This document shows positions 1 to 14,174 of a stretch of 64,000 nt of DNA, piece by piece. The position numbers and the translations under genes are program-made. A model generated the notes under the pieces. The model was not told the DNA's origin. It ran no database searches and saw only the letters and a program-made list of their open reading frames with translations. Numbering within the stretch: position 1 is the stretch's first letter; every line of letters starts with the position of its first letter. The DNA is from Brachybacterium massiliense. GTDB lineage: Bacteria > Actinomycetota > Actinomycetes > Actinomycetales > Dermabacteraceae. The stretch spans positions 644,876-708,875 of the forward strand of contig NZ_FXXB01000007.1 in assembly GCF_900184245.1 (NCBI RefSeq). Reading direction: 5' to 3'.

Positions 1-125
1 TCGAGGTCGCGCACGAGCTCCTCCTCGAGCCCGGTGTGCTCGGCGATGTCGTGGCGGGAGACCTGCGCGAGGGCCCGAGCGGCCCGTGCCAGATCTGCGG
101 TGATCGGGCGCGGTGTGCTGGTCAT
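1..125 (-). CDS. N-terminal fragment of a small HTH-type regulator (cut by window edge)
   Basis: Only the first 41 codons are in the window; the rest lies to the left. The start is the ATG whose complement is at 123-125. The visible peptide has a short Thr/Pro leader followed by two helices resembling a helix-turn-helix (ARALAQVSRHDIAEHTGLEEE), as in XRE-like or small DNA-binding proteins. Too little is visible to name a family. It reads away from the GlsB-like gene. Confidence 0.45.
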   Translation of the reverse strand, partial: MTSTPRPITADLARAARALAQVSRHDIAEHTGLEEELVRDL

Positions 126-261
126 GCCTCCAGCCTCCCGCACCGCGCCGGAAAGCACCAGAGCACCGGAGCGCCGGAGCACCGGGACAGCGAACGGCGC
201 CGCCCCGGTGGCCCGGGACGGCGCCGTCATGGCGTGCGGGGCTGCCCGCAACGAGGAGAGG

Positions 262-546
262 TCAGGCGCGGCCCTTGGTGGCCAGGCCGTAGACGAACAT
301 GACCAGCAGCGCGCCGAGCACGGCGAGCAGGATCGTCCACAGGCTCCACGGGTTGTTCATGATGCCGCTGACGCCGTCGCCGCCCAGCAGCCCGCCCATC
401 AGGCCGCCGACGATCGCGCCGACGACGCCGAGGACGATGGTCATGCCCAGGCCCATGGCCTGCTTTCCGGGCATGATCGCCCGGGCGAGAAGGCCGATGA
501 TCGCACCGATGATGATCCAGGAAATGATGAGTCCGATGAGTCCCAT
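262..546 (-). CDS. GlsB/YeaQ/YmgE-family small membrane protein
   Basis: This protein of about 94 aa has three hydrophobic segments and the Gly-rich pattern (GAIVGGLMGGLLGG) of the transglycosylase-associated / GlsB-YeaQ-YmgE stress membrane family. Members are small inner-membrane proteins often induced by stress; their biochemical role is not established. A GTG three codons upstream (555) is possible, but GGAG sits about 8 nt before the ATG at 546, so the ATG is preferred. It is a single gene with no obvious operon partner. Confidence 0.8.
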   Translation of the reverse strand: MGLIGLIISWIIIGAIIGLLARAIMPGKQAMGLGMTIVLGVVGAIVGGLMGGLLGGDGVSGIMNNPWSLWTILLAVLGALLVMFVYGLATKGRA

Positions 547-806
547 TGTCGACACTCCATGTTCAGCGGGGGAAGGCGTACATGCTCATCATGACTGTGT
601 TTCACCGCGAATGCGGGTACTGGACAAGGACTCGCAGGTCATGAAGGCGACCGGGTGGTCCGTGGAATGCGCGGGAAACGCCTCCCGGGGCATCCGCCCG
701 CCTGAATTCCGTCCGTTCTGCCGGTGTGCGTGAGCTGTGCGGCACATGCCCCGTCCCGTCGGCTCCCGTACCGCTTCTGGTCACCTCGATGGGAGACAAT
801 CCCGGC

Positions 807-3800
807 GTGACGACCTCTCTTCTGCCCGAGCTGCTCGCCGGCGACCGTGCCCCCGCTCCCAGCACCCTGGTGGCGCTGTTCCAGCACGTGGTCTCCGAGC
901 ACGGGGACGCGCCCGCCGTGGACAGCGGGCTGGTGACCATGACCTACACCGAGCTCGAGGAGGCGGCGAGCGAGCTGGCCGAGCGCCTGGCCGAGCACGG
1001 GGTGGGCCCCGGGGACAAGGTCGGGGTGCGCATCAAGTCCGGCACCACGGACCTCTACGTCGCGATCCTCGGGATCCTGCTGGCCGGCGGGGCGTACGTG
1101 CCCGTCGACGCCGACGACCCCGACGAGCGGGCACGCGTGGTGTTCGAGGAATCAGCAGCGGCCGCGGTGGTGGGCAACGACCTGGTGATCACCGTGACGG
1201 AGGCCGGCCGCGCCGCCTCCCCCACCCCGCAGCGCGAGGTCGAGCCGGACGATGACGCCTGGGTCATCTTCACCTCCGGCTCGACGGGCAAGCCCAAGGG
1301 CGTCGCGGTCACCCACCGCAGCGCGGCCGCCTTCGTCGAGGCCGAGTCCCGGATGTTCCTGCAGCAGGCCCCGATCGCGCCCGGTGACCGGGTGATGGCC
1401 GGGCTCTCGGTCGCCTTCGACGCGAGCTGCGAGGAGATGTGGCTGGCCTGGGCCTACGGCGCCTGCCTGGTGCCGGCACCCCGCTCCCTGGTGCGCTCGG
1501 GCGTGGACGTCGGCCCCTGGCTGAAGGCCAACCGCATCACCGTGGTCTCCACCGTGCCCACCCTCGTCTCCCTCTGGCCGGACAGCGCCCTGGCCCAGGT
1601 GCGGCTGCTGATCATGGGCGGTGAGGCCTGCCCGCCCGAGCTCGCCGCCCGCCTGCAGGCCCCCGGGCGCGAGGTGTGGAACACCTACGGCCCCACCGAG
1701 GCGACGGTGGTCGCCTGCGGTGCGATCCTCGACGGCACGGCGTCGGTGCGGATCGGCCTGCCGCTGGACGGCTGGGATCTCGCCGTGGTCGATGCGCAGG
1801 GGCACCCCGTGGCGCCGGGAGAGTCCGGGGAGCTGATCATCGGCGGGGGGGGGCTCGCCCGCTACCTCGATCCCGAGAAGGACGCCGAGAAGTACGCCCC
1901 GATGCCCACCCTGGGCTGGGACCGCGCCTACCGCTCGGGCGACATCGTCGTCAACGACCCCGAGGGGCTGCTGTTCGGCGGCCGCGCCGATGACCAGATC
2001 AAGCTCGGCGGGCGCCGCATCGAGCTGGGCGAGATCGACGAGCAGATGCTGCGCCTGCCCGGTGTGGTGGGTGCCGCCGCGGCCGTGCGCTCCACGAAGT
2101 CCGGCAACCAGCTGCTGGTCGGCTATCTCACCGTGGACGCCGGCTATGACGCGGAGATCGCCAAGGGCCTGCTGCGCCAGCGGATGCCCGCGGCGCTCGT
2201 GCCCCGCCTCGCGGTGGTGGACGAGCTGCCCACCCGCACCTCCGGGAAGATCGACCGCGACGCGCTGCCTTGGCCGCTCCCCCACCGCGGCACCCCCTCG
2301 GCGGCGCTGTCCGGCACCTCGGCCTGGATCGCGGAGATCTGGGCGGAGGTGCTCGGTGCGGAGGTCACCTCCGGGGCCGACGACTTCTTCGACTTCGGCG
2401 GCGGCTCGCTCACCGCCGCGCAGGTGGTCAGCCGGCTGCGGGAGAAGCATCCCGAGCTCGCCGTCGGCGACGTGTACGCGCACTCGACGGTCGCGGCGCT
2501 GGCCGCCCACCTCGACGAGATGGGCACCTCGACGATCACCAGCGACCGCACCGTGGCCCCGCTGCGTCGGCGCACCCAGATCGCGCAGCTGCTCGCGCTG
2601 GTGCCGCTGCGGGCGCTGGCCGCGCTGCGCTGGATCTCTGCGCTGCTGCTCGCCTCGACCCTCGCCTCCGCGCTGCTGGACCTGCCCTGGCTGGTGCGCT
2701 TCCCGCTGTGGCTGGTGATCCCGCTGGCCGCGGTGATGCTGCTGCCGCCGGGCCGGATGGCGCTCGCAGCGCTGCTCGCGCGCATGCTGCTGCGCGGTGT
2801 GGGACCGGGCAGCTATCCGCGCGGCGGCCGGGTGCATCTGCGCCTCTGGGCCGCGGAGCGGATCCAGGACGAGCTGCGGGCCACGCACCTGTCCGGTGCC
2901 TCGTGGGTTCCGCTGTATGCGCGGATGCTGGGGGCACGGATCGGCCGGGACGTGGACATGCACACCCTGCCCCCGGTCACCGGTCTGCTCGAGATCGGCG
3001 GCCGGGCCTCGATCGAGCCCGAGGTGGATCTGGCCGGTCACTGGATCGACGGGGACCAGCTGCGGATCGGCACCGTCCGGATCGGCAAGCGGGCCCGGAT
3101 CGGTGCCCGCAGCACGCTCGGGCCGGGGGCCGACGTGGGCCGGGGCGCGGAGGTCGCGCCCGGCTCGGCGGTGCTCGGCACGGTGCCGGCCGGCGAGTTC
3201 TGGACCGGCTCCCCCGCCGAGCACCAGGCGACCGCACGCGGCCCGTGGTCCGCCGATGCCCCGGCCAGGCCCTGGCACTGGCGCGCCGCCTATCCGCTCC
3301 TGTCCGCGCTGATCGCGGCGCTGCCGGCGCTCGCGCTGCTGGCCGGCGTACCGGTGCTGCTGCCCGCCCTGCACGGCACCGCCACCTTCGCCGAGGCCGT
3401 GCTCGCGATCCTGCCCTGGCTGCCGCTCGCGGCGCTGCTCGGCTTCGGGGCGCTGATGGTGCTGGTGATCGTGATGACCAGGCTGCTCGCCCTCGCGATC
3501 CGGCCCGGCCACCATCCGATCGGCTCCCCGCCCGGGGTGGCGATCTGGGCGACGCTGCGCCTGCTGGACGAGGCCCGCACCTGGCTGTTCCCGATCTACG
3601 CCGGGGCGCTCACCCCGCTGTGGATGCGCCTGCTGGGCGCCACGGTGGGCAGGGGTGCGGAGATCTCGACCGCGCTGCTGATCCCCAGCCTGGTCCAGGT
3701 GGGCGAGAACTCGTTCCTGGCCGATGACACCCTGATCGGCTCCTACGAGCTGGGCGGCGGCTGGATCCGGGTCGAGAAGGTCAAGGTGGGCAAGCGGGCC

Positions 3801-4676
3801 TTCGTGGGCAACTCGGGCATGCTCGCGGCTGGGCGGAAGGTGCCCAAGCAGTCGTTGGTCGCGGTGCTCTCCGCGGCGCCGCGCCGCAAGACGGCCAAGG
3901 CCGGCACCTCCTGGCTGGGCAGCCCGCCGCGCAAGCTGCGCCGCAGCGAGGAGGAGCACGATGCGTCCCTGACCTACGATCCTCCGCGCAGCCTGCGGAT
4001 CCAGCGCGGACTCGTCGAGACCGCACGGATCCTGCCGCTGCTGCTCGCGCTGCTGCTCCCGGTCGCGGTGGGCCTGGCCCTGTACGCGCTGCTGGCGTCC
4101 GGGCCCTGGGGGATCGTGCTCGCCCTCGTGCTGGGCGGCCCGCTGCTGCTGGTGGCGGGGCTGTTCGCGGCGGCGGTCACCGTGGTCGCGAAGTGGGTGA
4201 TCATCGGGCGGCACGAGCCGGGCGAGCATGCGCTGTTCACCCCGTACGTGTGGCGCTCGGAGCTCGCGGACACCTTCACCGAGGTGCTCGCCGCGCCCTG
4301 GTTCGCGAACGTCACCGCCGGCACCTGGGCGCTGAACCTCTGGCTGCGGCTGCTGGGCGCGAAGGTCGGTGCCGGGGTGTGGTGCGAGAGCTACTGGCTG
4401 CCGGAGACGGACCTGGTGAGCCTCGGCGCGGGCGCCACCGTCAACCGCGGCTGCGTGGTCCAGACCCACCTCTTCCAGGACCGGGTGCTGAGCATGGACA
4501 CCGTGACCCTCGGCGCGGGTGCGACGATGGGGCCCGGCGGGATCATCCTTCCGGCCGCGTCGATCGACCGTCACGCCACCGTCGGCCCCGTGTCGCTGGT
4601 GATGCGCGGCGAGCGCGTCCCGCCCGGCACGCGCTGGACCGGCAACCCCATCGGGCCCTGGGAGGAGGACGCATGA
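807..4676 (+). CDS. NRPS-like protein: adenylation, carrier and C-terminal membrane/hexapeptide region
   Basis: Large protein of about 1289 aa. Residues about 15-500 form an AMP-binding adenylation domain with the A3 loop TSGSTGKPKG (about 156-165), YRSGD (about 375) and the A10 lysine in PTRTSGKIDR (K481). A carrier domain follows, with the phosphopantetheine serine S534 in FDFGGGSLTAAQ. The remaining 700 residues alternate membrane segments with left-handed beta-helix hexapeptide-like blocks (for example around 720-820 and after 1200), matching the 'NRPS terminal domain' described for single-module NRPS-like proteins. No condensation or thioesterase domain is visible. The substrate is unknown. 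GTG 807 follows a GACAAT -10-like hexamer at short distance, suggesting a leaderless start; ATG 789 is an alternative. It is coupled to the peptidase by ATGA, and a PPTase lies opposite. Confidence 0.85.
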   Translation: MTTSLLPELLAGDRAPAPSTLVALFQHVVSEHGDAPAVDSGLVTMTYTELEEAASELAERLAEHGVGPGDKVGVRIKSGTTDLYVAILGILLAGGAYVPVDADDPDERARVVFEESAAAAVVGNDLVITVTEAGRAASPTPQREVEPDDDAWVIFTSGSTGKPKGVAVTHRSAAAFVEAESRMFLQQAPIAPGDRVMAGLSVAFDASCEEMWLAWAYGACLVPAPRSLVRSGVDVGPWLKANRITVVSTVPTLVSLWPDSALAQVRLLIMGGEACPPELAARLQAPGREVWNTYGPTEATVVACGAILDGTASVRIGLPLDGWDLAVVDAQGHPVAPGESGELIIGGGGLARYLDPEKDAEKYAPMPTLGWDRAYRSGDIVVNDPEGLLFGGRADDQIKLGGRRIELGEIDEQMLRLPGVVGAAAAVRSTKSGNQLLVGYLTVDAGYDAEIAKGLLRQRMPAALVPRLAVVDELPTRTSGKIDRDALPWPLPHRGTPSAALSGTSAWIAEIWAEVLGAEVTSGADDFFDFGGGSLTAAQVVSRLREKHPELAVGDVYAHSTVAALAAHLDEMGTSTITSDRTVAPLRRRTQIAQLLALVPLRALAALRWISALLLASTLASALLDLPWLVRFPLWLVIPLAAVMLLPPGRMALAALLARMLLRGVGPGSYPRGGRVHLRLWAAERIQDELRATHLSGASWVPLYARMLGARIGRDVDMHTLPPVTGLLEIGGRASIEPEVDLAGHWIDGDQLRIGTVRIGKRARIGARSTLGPGADVGRGAEVAPGSAVLGTVPAGEFWTGSPAEHQATARGPWSADAPARPWHWRAAYPLLSALIAALPALALLAGVPVLLPALHGTATFAEAVLAILPWLPLAALLGFGALMVLVIVMTRLLALAIRPGHHPIGSPPGVAIWATLRLLDEARTWLFPIYAGALTPLWMRLLGATVGRGAEISTALLIPSLVQVGENSFLADDTLIGSYELGGGWIRVEKVKVGKRAFVGNSGMLAAGRKVPKQSLVAVLSAAPRRKTAKAGTSWLGSPPRKLRRSEEEHDASLTYDPPRSLRIQRGLVETARILPLLLALLLPVAVGLALYALLASGPWGIVLALVLGGPLLLVAGLFAAAVTVVAKWVIIGRHEPGEHALFTPYVWRSELADTFTEVLAAPWFANVTAGTWALNLWLRLLGAKVGAGVWCESYWLPETDLVSLGAGATVNRGCVVQTHLFQDRVLSMDTVTLGAGATMGPGGIILPAASIDRHATVGPVSLVMRGERVPPGTRWTGNPIGPWEEDA

Positions 4677-5998
4677 GATCCGCAGGCGAACCCGGCAGCG
4701 ATCCGTACGTGCCCCGTCACGGGGATGCGCGCTACGAGGTGCTCCACTACGACCTCTCCCTCGACTACCGGGTGGAGGGCAACCGTCTCGAGGGCGAGGC
4801 GACGCTCTCCTGCCGCGTGCTGGCCGAGGCGGAGTCGCTGATGCTGGACCTGCACGGGCTGGCCGTGCAGAAGGTGTGGGTGGACGGCCGCCCGCAGCGC
4901 TTCACCCATGCGCGCAGCCGGCTGACCCTGAAGCTGCCGCTCGCCGCGGGCCGTGAGCTGTCCGTGCGCGTGAAGTACGCCGGCACCCCGCGCCCGATGC
5001 GCTCGCGCGCGCTCGGTGCCGCCGGCTGGGAGGAGCTCGAGGACGGCGTGATCGTGGCCGCGCAGCCGCACGGGGCCCCCTCCTGGTATCCGTGCAACGA
5101 CCGACCCGATGACAAGGCGACCTACTCGATCGCGCTGTCCACCCCGGCGGGCTACACCGTCGCCGTCTCCGGCGAGCTGCAGGGTACGCGCCGCACCAGC
5201 CGCGGCGTGGTCTGGTCCTTCGAACAGACGGCTCCGATGCCCACCTACCTGGCCACAGTGCAGATCGGCCGTTACCGGGAGATCGAGCACCCCGGCGCCC
5301 CGGTGCCGGTGCGCACCCTCGCACCGGCCGTGATCGAGGAGTCCGATCTGGCCGGCTCCTTCGATCTCCAGCCCGAGATGCTCGCCTTCTTCGCGCGCCT
5401 GTTCGGCCCCTACCCCTTCACCTCCTACACCGCGGTGATCACCGAGGACGAGCTCGAGATCCCGCTGGAGTCCCAGGGGCTGTCCACCTTCGGCAGCAAC
5501 TTCGTGGACACCGACTGGGAGAGCGTGCGGCTGATCGCGCATGAGCTCTCGCATCAGTGGTTCGGCAACTCGGTCACGCTGCAGCGCTGGCAGGACATCT
5601 GGCTGCACGAGGGCTTCGCCTGCTACTGCGAGTGGCTGTGGGCGGAGGAGTCCGGGGTCTCGACCGTGCAGGCCGAGGTGGAGAAGCACCATGCGCTGCT
5701 GGCGGGGCTCGCCCAGGACGATCTGGTGCTCGCCGATCCCGGCCGGGATCTGATGTTCGATGACCGCGTCTACAAGCGCGGCGCCCTGGCCGTGCACGCC
5801 CTGCGCCTGCACCTCGGGGACGAGAGCTTCGTGCAGATCGTGCGCTCCTGGCTCGAGGAGCACCGCTTCGGCACGGTGAGCACCGAGATGTTCCTCGAGC
5901 ACGTCGCACAGCAAGCCGGGGACGAGGCCGCCGCGCTGCTGGATCCCTGGCTGCGCGAGACGGCGCTGCCCACCTGCCCGGTGCCTGCGAGCGCCTGA
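4673..5998 (+). CDS. M1-family metallopeptidase (aminopeptidase N-like)
   Basis: This protein of 441 aa has an N-terminal beta-rich domain (residues about 15-190) and a gluzincin catalytic domain. The zinc motif HELSH is at H290/E291/H294, with the third ligand E313 in HEGFACY, giving the HEXXH-(X18)-E spacing of M1 peptidases. The C-terminal helical region of full-length aminopeptidase N is missing, so this is the short M1 form. There is no signal peptide, so it should be cytoplasmic. The ATG overlaps the stop of the NRPS-like gene (ATGA), implying translational coupling and a shared pathway. Trimming or releasing a peptide product is conceivable but is inference. Confidence 0.88.
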   Translation: MRSAGEPGSDPYVPRHGDARYEVLHYDLSLDYRVEGNRLEGEATLSCRVLAEAESLMLDLHGLAVQKVWVDGRPQRFTHARSRLTLKLPLAAGRELSVRVKYAGTPRPMRSRALGAAGWEELEDGVIVAAQPHGAPSWYPCNDRPDDKATYSIALSTPAGYTVAVSGELQGTRRTSRGVVWSFEQTAPMPTYLATVQIGRYREIEHPGAPVPVRTLAPAVIEESDLAGSFDLQPEMLAFFARLFGPYPFTSYTAVITEDELEIPLESQGLSTFGSNFVDTDWESVRLIAHELSHQWFGNSVTLQRWQDIWLHEGFACYCEWLWAEESGVSTVQAEVEKHHALLAGLAQDDLVLADPGRDLMFDDRVYKRGALAVHALRLHLGDESFVQIVRSWLEEHRFGTVSTEMFLEHVAQQAGDEAAALLDPWLRETALPTCPVPASA

Positions 5999-6066
5999 GC
6001 GCCGGAGCCGGGGCGGCACCGGCGGGGTCCACGGCGGTGAGGGCCGACGGCGGCCAGCGCTGTCGG

Positions 6067-6573
6067 TCAGAGGCGGGCGAGCGCCGCGACGTGACCGGGC
6101 GGCGCCGGCAGGTCCACGACGTGGTGCGCATCCAGCTGCACCGCCTCCATGGGGGTGGCGAGCCCGGTGCCGAGCGCCTTGAGCACCGCCTCCTTGCGGG
6201 CCCAGAGGGCCGCCCGCTCCTGCGCGTCGGCGCCCCGCGCAGCGGCCCGCTCGCTCGGATGCAGCACCACAAGCGGATCCCATCCCCGCTCGACGGCGGC
6301 GATCGCCTCGATATCCACGCCGACGGGGCCGTCCACGCTCACCGCCGTGAGCAGGTGCTCGCCGCAGCGGCTGAGGCTCACGAACACCTCGACTCCTCCG
6401 GCGCGTGCCCAGGGCCGGCCGTGGGCGGAGGAGCCGCAGCGGGGGCAGGCCCGTCCGGTGAGGACGTCGGCCGGATCGAGCCCGAGCAGGTGGGCGATGC
6501 GGGTGCGCAGGAGCGCGTCGGCATCCTCCTCCGCCCGGTGCAGCCGGACGATCCCCTCAGCGGGCGCGGTCAC
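6067..6573 (-). CDS. 4'-phosphopantetheinyl transferase (Sfp-like)
   Basis: This 168-aa protein carries the two hallmark motifs of the PPTase superfamily: GVDIE (Mg-binding Asp/Glu) and the downstream WARKEAVLKA. It transfers the phosphopantetheine arm of CoA to the conserved serine of carrier domains. The obvious client is the carrier domain of the convergent NRPS-like gene. Its N-terminus has CPRCG, an unusual CXXC in this family. GTG overlaps the csoR stop by 4 nt, so it may be the distal gene of a copZ-copA-csoR transcript as well as serving the NRPS. Confidence 0.88.
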   Translation of the reverse strand: MTAPAEGIVRLHRAEEDADALLRTRIAHLLGLDPADVLTGRACPRCGSSAHGRPWARAGGVEVFVSLSRCGEHLLTAVSVDGPVGVDIEAIAAVERGWDPLVVLHPSERAAARGADAQERAALWARKEAVLKALGTGLATPMEAVQLDAHHVVDLPAPPGHVAALARL

Positions 6574-6917
6574 CGGCTGAAGCGGGCGATCGCGTCCGCG
6601 ACCTCCTGGAACTTGGCCTCGGCCTCCTCGCCGCCGGCGATGGCCGCATCGCGCACGCAGTGGCGCATATGGTCATCCAGCAGCCCGAAGCCGACGTTGC
6701 GCAGCGCGGAGGTCAGCGCCGTGATCTGGGTGAGGATGTCGATGCAGTACTGCTCCTCCTCGACCATCCGCTGGATGCCGCGGGCCTGCCCCTCGATCCT
6801 GCGCAGGCGTGCGAGGTAGCGGTCCTTGTCGCTGATGTAGCCGTGGTGGTGAGCGGGCGTGCCCGTCTCCTCCGGCTCGGTGCCGGGGAGCGACTCGCTG
6901 TCAGCTGTGGTGGTCAT
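6570..6917 (-). CDS. csoR: CsoR-type copper-sensing repressor
   Basis: This 115-aa all-helical protein has the DUF156/CsoR fold signature (RLRRIEGQARGIQRMVEE) and the Cu(I) ligand set C58-H83-C87 (YCIDI ... DDHMRHC). In this family Cu(I) binding releases the repressor from GC-rich inverted repeats. The N-terminus has an extra HHH stretch (residues 23-25). ATG 6917 is chosen because AAGGAG lies just upstream; a GTG at 6932 is in frame. It follows copA by 11 nt, and its likely targets are the two operator-like sites upstream of copA and copZ. Confidence 0.93.
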   Translation of the reverse strand: MTTTADSESLPGTEPEETGTPAHHHGYISDKDRYLARLRRIEGQARGIQRMVEEEQYCIDILTQITALTSALRNVGFGLLDDHMRHCVRDAAIAGGEEAEAKFQEVADAIARFSR

Positions 6918-6928
6918 GGCCTTCTCCT

Positions 6929-9286
<2,358 letters not shown>

Positions 9287-9327
9287 GTGCTCTTCCCTTC
9301 CGTGGGTCGTGGTGAGTGTTCTCGGCA

Positions 9328-9344
9328 GTACCTGCCGGGGGTAC
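9328..9344 (-). promoter_or_regulatory. CsoR-like operator upstream of copA
   Basis: The copZ-copA gap contains GTACC and GGTAC half-sites around a G-rich centre (GTACCTGCCGGGGGTAC on the plus strand). This resembles the GC-rich inverted repeats bound by CsoR repressors. It lies about 40 nt before the copA start, consistent with separate control of copA. The assignment is by pattern and context only. Confidence 0.55.
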
Positions 9345-9351
9345 CCGCGCG

Positions 9352-9561
9352 TCAGGCCTTGAGGGAGTAGCCGGCCTCGGCGATCGCAGCGGCGACCTGC
9401 TCGTCGGTGAAGTTCTCACCGGTGACGCTGACCGTGCCGGACTCGTGCGAGGCCAGGACCTCGGAGACGCCCGCGATCTCGCCGACCTCTTCCTTGACCG
9501 ACATCTCGCAGTGCCCGCAGGTCATGCCCTGGACGGTGTATTCCTTGGTGGTGGCAGCCAT
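9352..9561 (-). CDS. copZ: CopZ-like copper chaperone (single HMA domain)
   Basis: This 69-aa heavy-metal-associated domain has the Cu(I)-binding motif MTCGHC (C15, C18). Such proteins carry Cu(I) to CopA. ATG 9561 is chosen because the family begins directly before the first beta strand and GAAAGGACC precedes this ATG; the longer reading frame upstream is not needed. It is first in the copper cluster and is preceded by a CsoR-like operator. Confidence 0.92.
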   Translation of the reverse strand: MAATTKEYTVQGMTCGHCEMSVKEEVGEIAGVSEVLASHESGTVSVTGENFTDEQVAAAIAEAGYSLKA

Positions 9562-9611
9562 GACTGGTCCTTTCGTCGTGGAGGGCGGCGCTCGCCGCCA
9601 CAACACTAAGC

Positions 9612-9631
9612 CTATACCCCCTATAGGTATA
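9612..9631 (-). promoter_or_regulatory. CsoR-like operator upstream of copZ
   Basis: A TATACC ... GGTATA inverted repeat flanks a CCCTATA centre about 50 nt upstream of the copZ start. The symmetry, the C-tract and the place before a copper chaperone fit a CsoR binding site overlapping the promoter. Confidence 0.6.
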
Positions 9632-9780
9632 CGTCAACGGCCGCGATCCACGTGTTCACCCCCGCTACGGCATCGGTCAAGCCGAGGCGGGCCGCAGACT
9701 AGGAGCGAGGTGTGTCGCCCGCGGGCTACACACCCGTCATCGTCATCGTTGCTCTCCCCTGTCACTGCACCGGAGACACG

Positions 9781-9821
9781 AAAAGGCCCGGGACCCGCGG
9801 AGTTCCGCGGATTCCGGGCCT
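9781..9821 (-). terminator. Intrinsic terminator downstream of nrdF
   Basis: On the minus strand, an AGGCCCGG arm pairs with CCGGGCCT, with an inner CCGCGG/CCGCGG pair, followed by TTTT. It lies 36 nt past the nrdF stop and has the shape of a rho-independent terminator. Confidence 0.8.
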
Positions 9822-9856
9822 GCTGTCAACTCATCGGCTGACGTGACGAGTGCTTC

Positions 9857-12587
<2,731 letters not shown>

Positions 12588-12623
12588 GGGGACCGTGCCC
12601 GGGGAGCAAGGCGGGCTGCGCGA

Positions 12624-14036
12624 TCAGCCGATCGCGGAAGCGGCTCCGTAGAGCGCCAGCGACAGGATGAAGCCGATGATGGCCATCGCGCCCTGGATCA
12701 CGGTCCAGGTGGAGAGGGTCTGCTTCATGTCCATCCCGAAGAAGCGGCTGACCAGCCAGAAGCCGGAATCGTTGACGTGGGAGAAGCCCACCGAGCCCGC
12801 GGACATCGCCATCACGATCGCCACGATCTCGAGCTGGGTGAAGTCGCCGGCGGCGATCACTCCCACCATCAGGGAGGCGGCGGTGGTCAGGGCCACGGTG
12901 GCGGAGCCCTGGGCGATGCGCACGATCTGCGCGATCAGGAACGCCGCCACGATCACCGGCAGGCCGATGTCGTTCAGGGACCCGGCGACGGCGTCACCGA
13001 TCCCGGTCACGCGCAGCACCCCGCCGAACATGCCGCCGGCGCCGGTGACCAGCACCACCGAGCAGATCGGGCCGAGGGCGGAGTCCGCGATCTTCTCGAT
13101 CAGGGAGCCCTTCTTGCCCGCGCCCCAGCCGAGCACGAACATCGAGACCACCACGGTGATCAGCAGCGCGATCGGGGTCTCGCCCAGCAGGCGCAGCCCG
13201 GAGACGAGCGGGTCGCCGAGGAAGGCCTCGGAGTCGGGGCGCGTGGCTCCCACTGTGTTCAACCCGGTGTTGAACAGGATCAGCACCAGCGGCAGGAGCA
13301 GCAGGCCCACGATCGTGGGCACGCGAGGGCTGGACTCGAAGCCGGTCTTCTCGGAGGTGCTGTCGAGGATCGTGGGGATGGGGACATCCAGCCGCATGCC
13401 GAGCCGCGGTGCGATGAGCACGCCCACCAGGTACCAGATGATCACCGCGAACACGAGGCCCACCAGCATCACCAGGCCGATGTCCGCGCCCACGATGGTG
13501 GAGGCGGCCACCGGGCCGGGGTGCGGCGGGGCGAAGATGTGCATCGCGCTGAACGCCACTGCGGAGGGCAGGGCGATCGACAGGAACGACCCGCCCACGC
13601 GCCGGGCGACGGCGTAGATGATCGGCAGCATCACCACCAGGCCGGCGTCGAAGAAGATGGGGAAGCCCATCAGCAGGCTGGCCAGGGACAGGCCGAGCCC
13701 GGCTCGCTTCTCGCCCACCAGGTCGATCATCCTGTCGGCGAGCAGCTGCGCGCCGCCGGACGTCTCGATCATCCTCCCGAGCATCGCGCCGAGCGCGACC
13801 AGCAGCATCACGTTGCCGAGGGTGGAGTTGAAGCCGAAGCCGAGCGCGTCCATGAGGCTGCCGGGCGCGATGCCGGCGATGAGCGCGGTGCCGATCGAGG
13901 TGATCATCAGCGCGAGGAAGGCGTGCATCTTGAACGCCATGATCATGACCAGGAGCACGGCGACCGCGGCGGCTGCCAGGAACAGCAGCCCTCCGGTGCC
14001 GAGCTCCCAGTTCATGACGAGATCCAGCTCGTCCAT
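12624..14036 (-). CDS. GntP-family gluconate:H+ symporter
   Basis: A 470-aa permease with 12 or more hydrophobic segments. The GntP family pattern is clear: a Gly-rich start of the transport domain, LLMGFPIFFDAGLVVMLPII, AMHIFAPPHPGPVAA, and SHVNDSGFWLVSRFFGMD near the C-terminus. Family members import gluconate or related sugar acids with protons. The ATG has AGGAGCTCCTC directly upstream. No gluconate kinase lies beside it here, so the exact substrate is open. Confidence 0.9.
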   Translation of the reverse strand: MDELDLVMNWELGTGGLLFLAAAAVAVLLVMIMAFKMHAFLALMITSIGTALIAGIAPGSLMDALGFGFNSTLGNVMLLVALGAMLGRMIETSGGAQLLADRMIDLVGEKRAGLGLSLASLLMGFPIFFDAGLVVMLPIIYAVARRVGGSFLSIALPSAVAFSAMHIFAPPHPGPVAASTIVGADIGLVMLVGLVFAVIIWYLVGVLIAPRLGMRLDVPIPTILDSTSEKTGFESSPRVPTIVGLLLLPLVLILFNTGLNTVGATRPDSEAFLGDPLVSGLRLLGETPIALLITVVVSMFVLGWGAGKKGSLIEKIADSALGPICSVVLVTGAGGMFGGVLRVTGIGDAVAGSLNDIGLPVIVAAFLIAQIVRIAQGSATVALTTAASLMVGVIAAGDFTQLEIVAIVMAMSAGSVGFSHVNDSGFWLVSRFFGMDMKQTLSTWTVIQGAMAIIGFILSLALYGAASAIG

Positions 14037-14130
14037 GAGGAGCTCCTAGGGAAGGGAAGGACGGGGCAGCGGGCCCCGCGGGCGGAGGGCGACGGGGCGT
14101 CGCTCGTCCCTGCATCGTAGGGGCAGGGTG

Positions 14131-14170
14131 CGCCGCCGCCCAGGGCCCGGTGGGCGCCTGCGCGGCGGCG
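14131..14170 (-). terminator. Possible terminator or hairpin after nrdG
   Basis: CGCCGCCGC and GCGGCGGCG form a 9-bp stem just beyond the nrdG stop and before the gntP leader. The stem is GC-rich but has no T-run on the minus strand. Confidence 0.35.
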
Positions 14171-14174
14171 GACC

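Noticed and set aside
1152..4574. Very long minus-strand open frame (over 1100 codons) opposite the NRPS-like gene
   Set aside because: Its product is Gln/Arg/His/Gly-rich with no motif, while the plus-strand frame has complete adenylation and carrier motifs. It is a shadow of high-GC coding.
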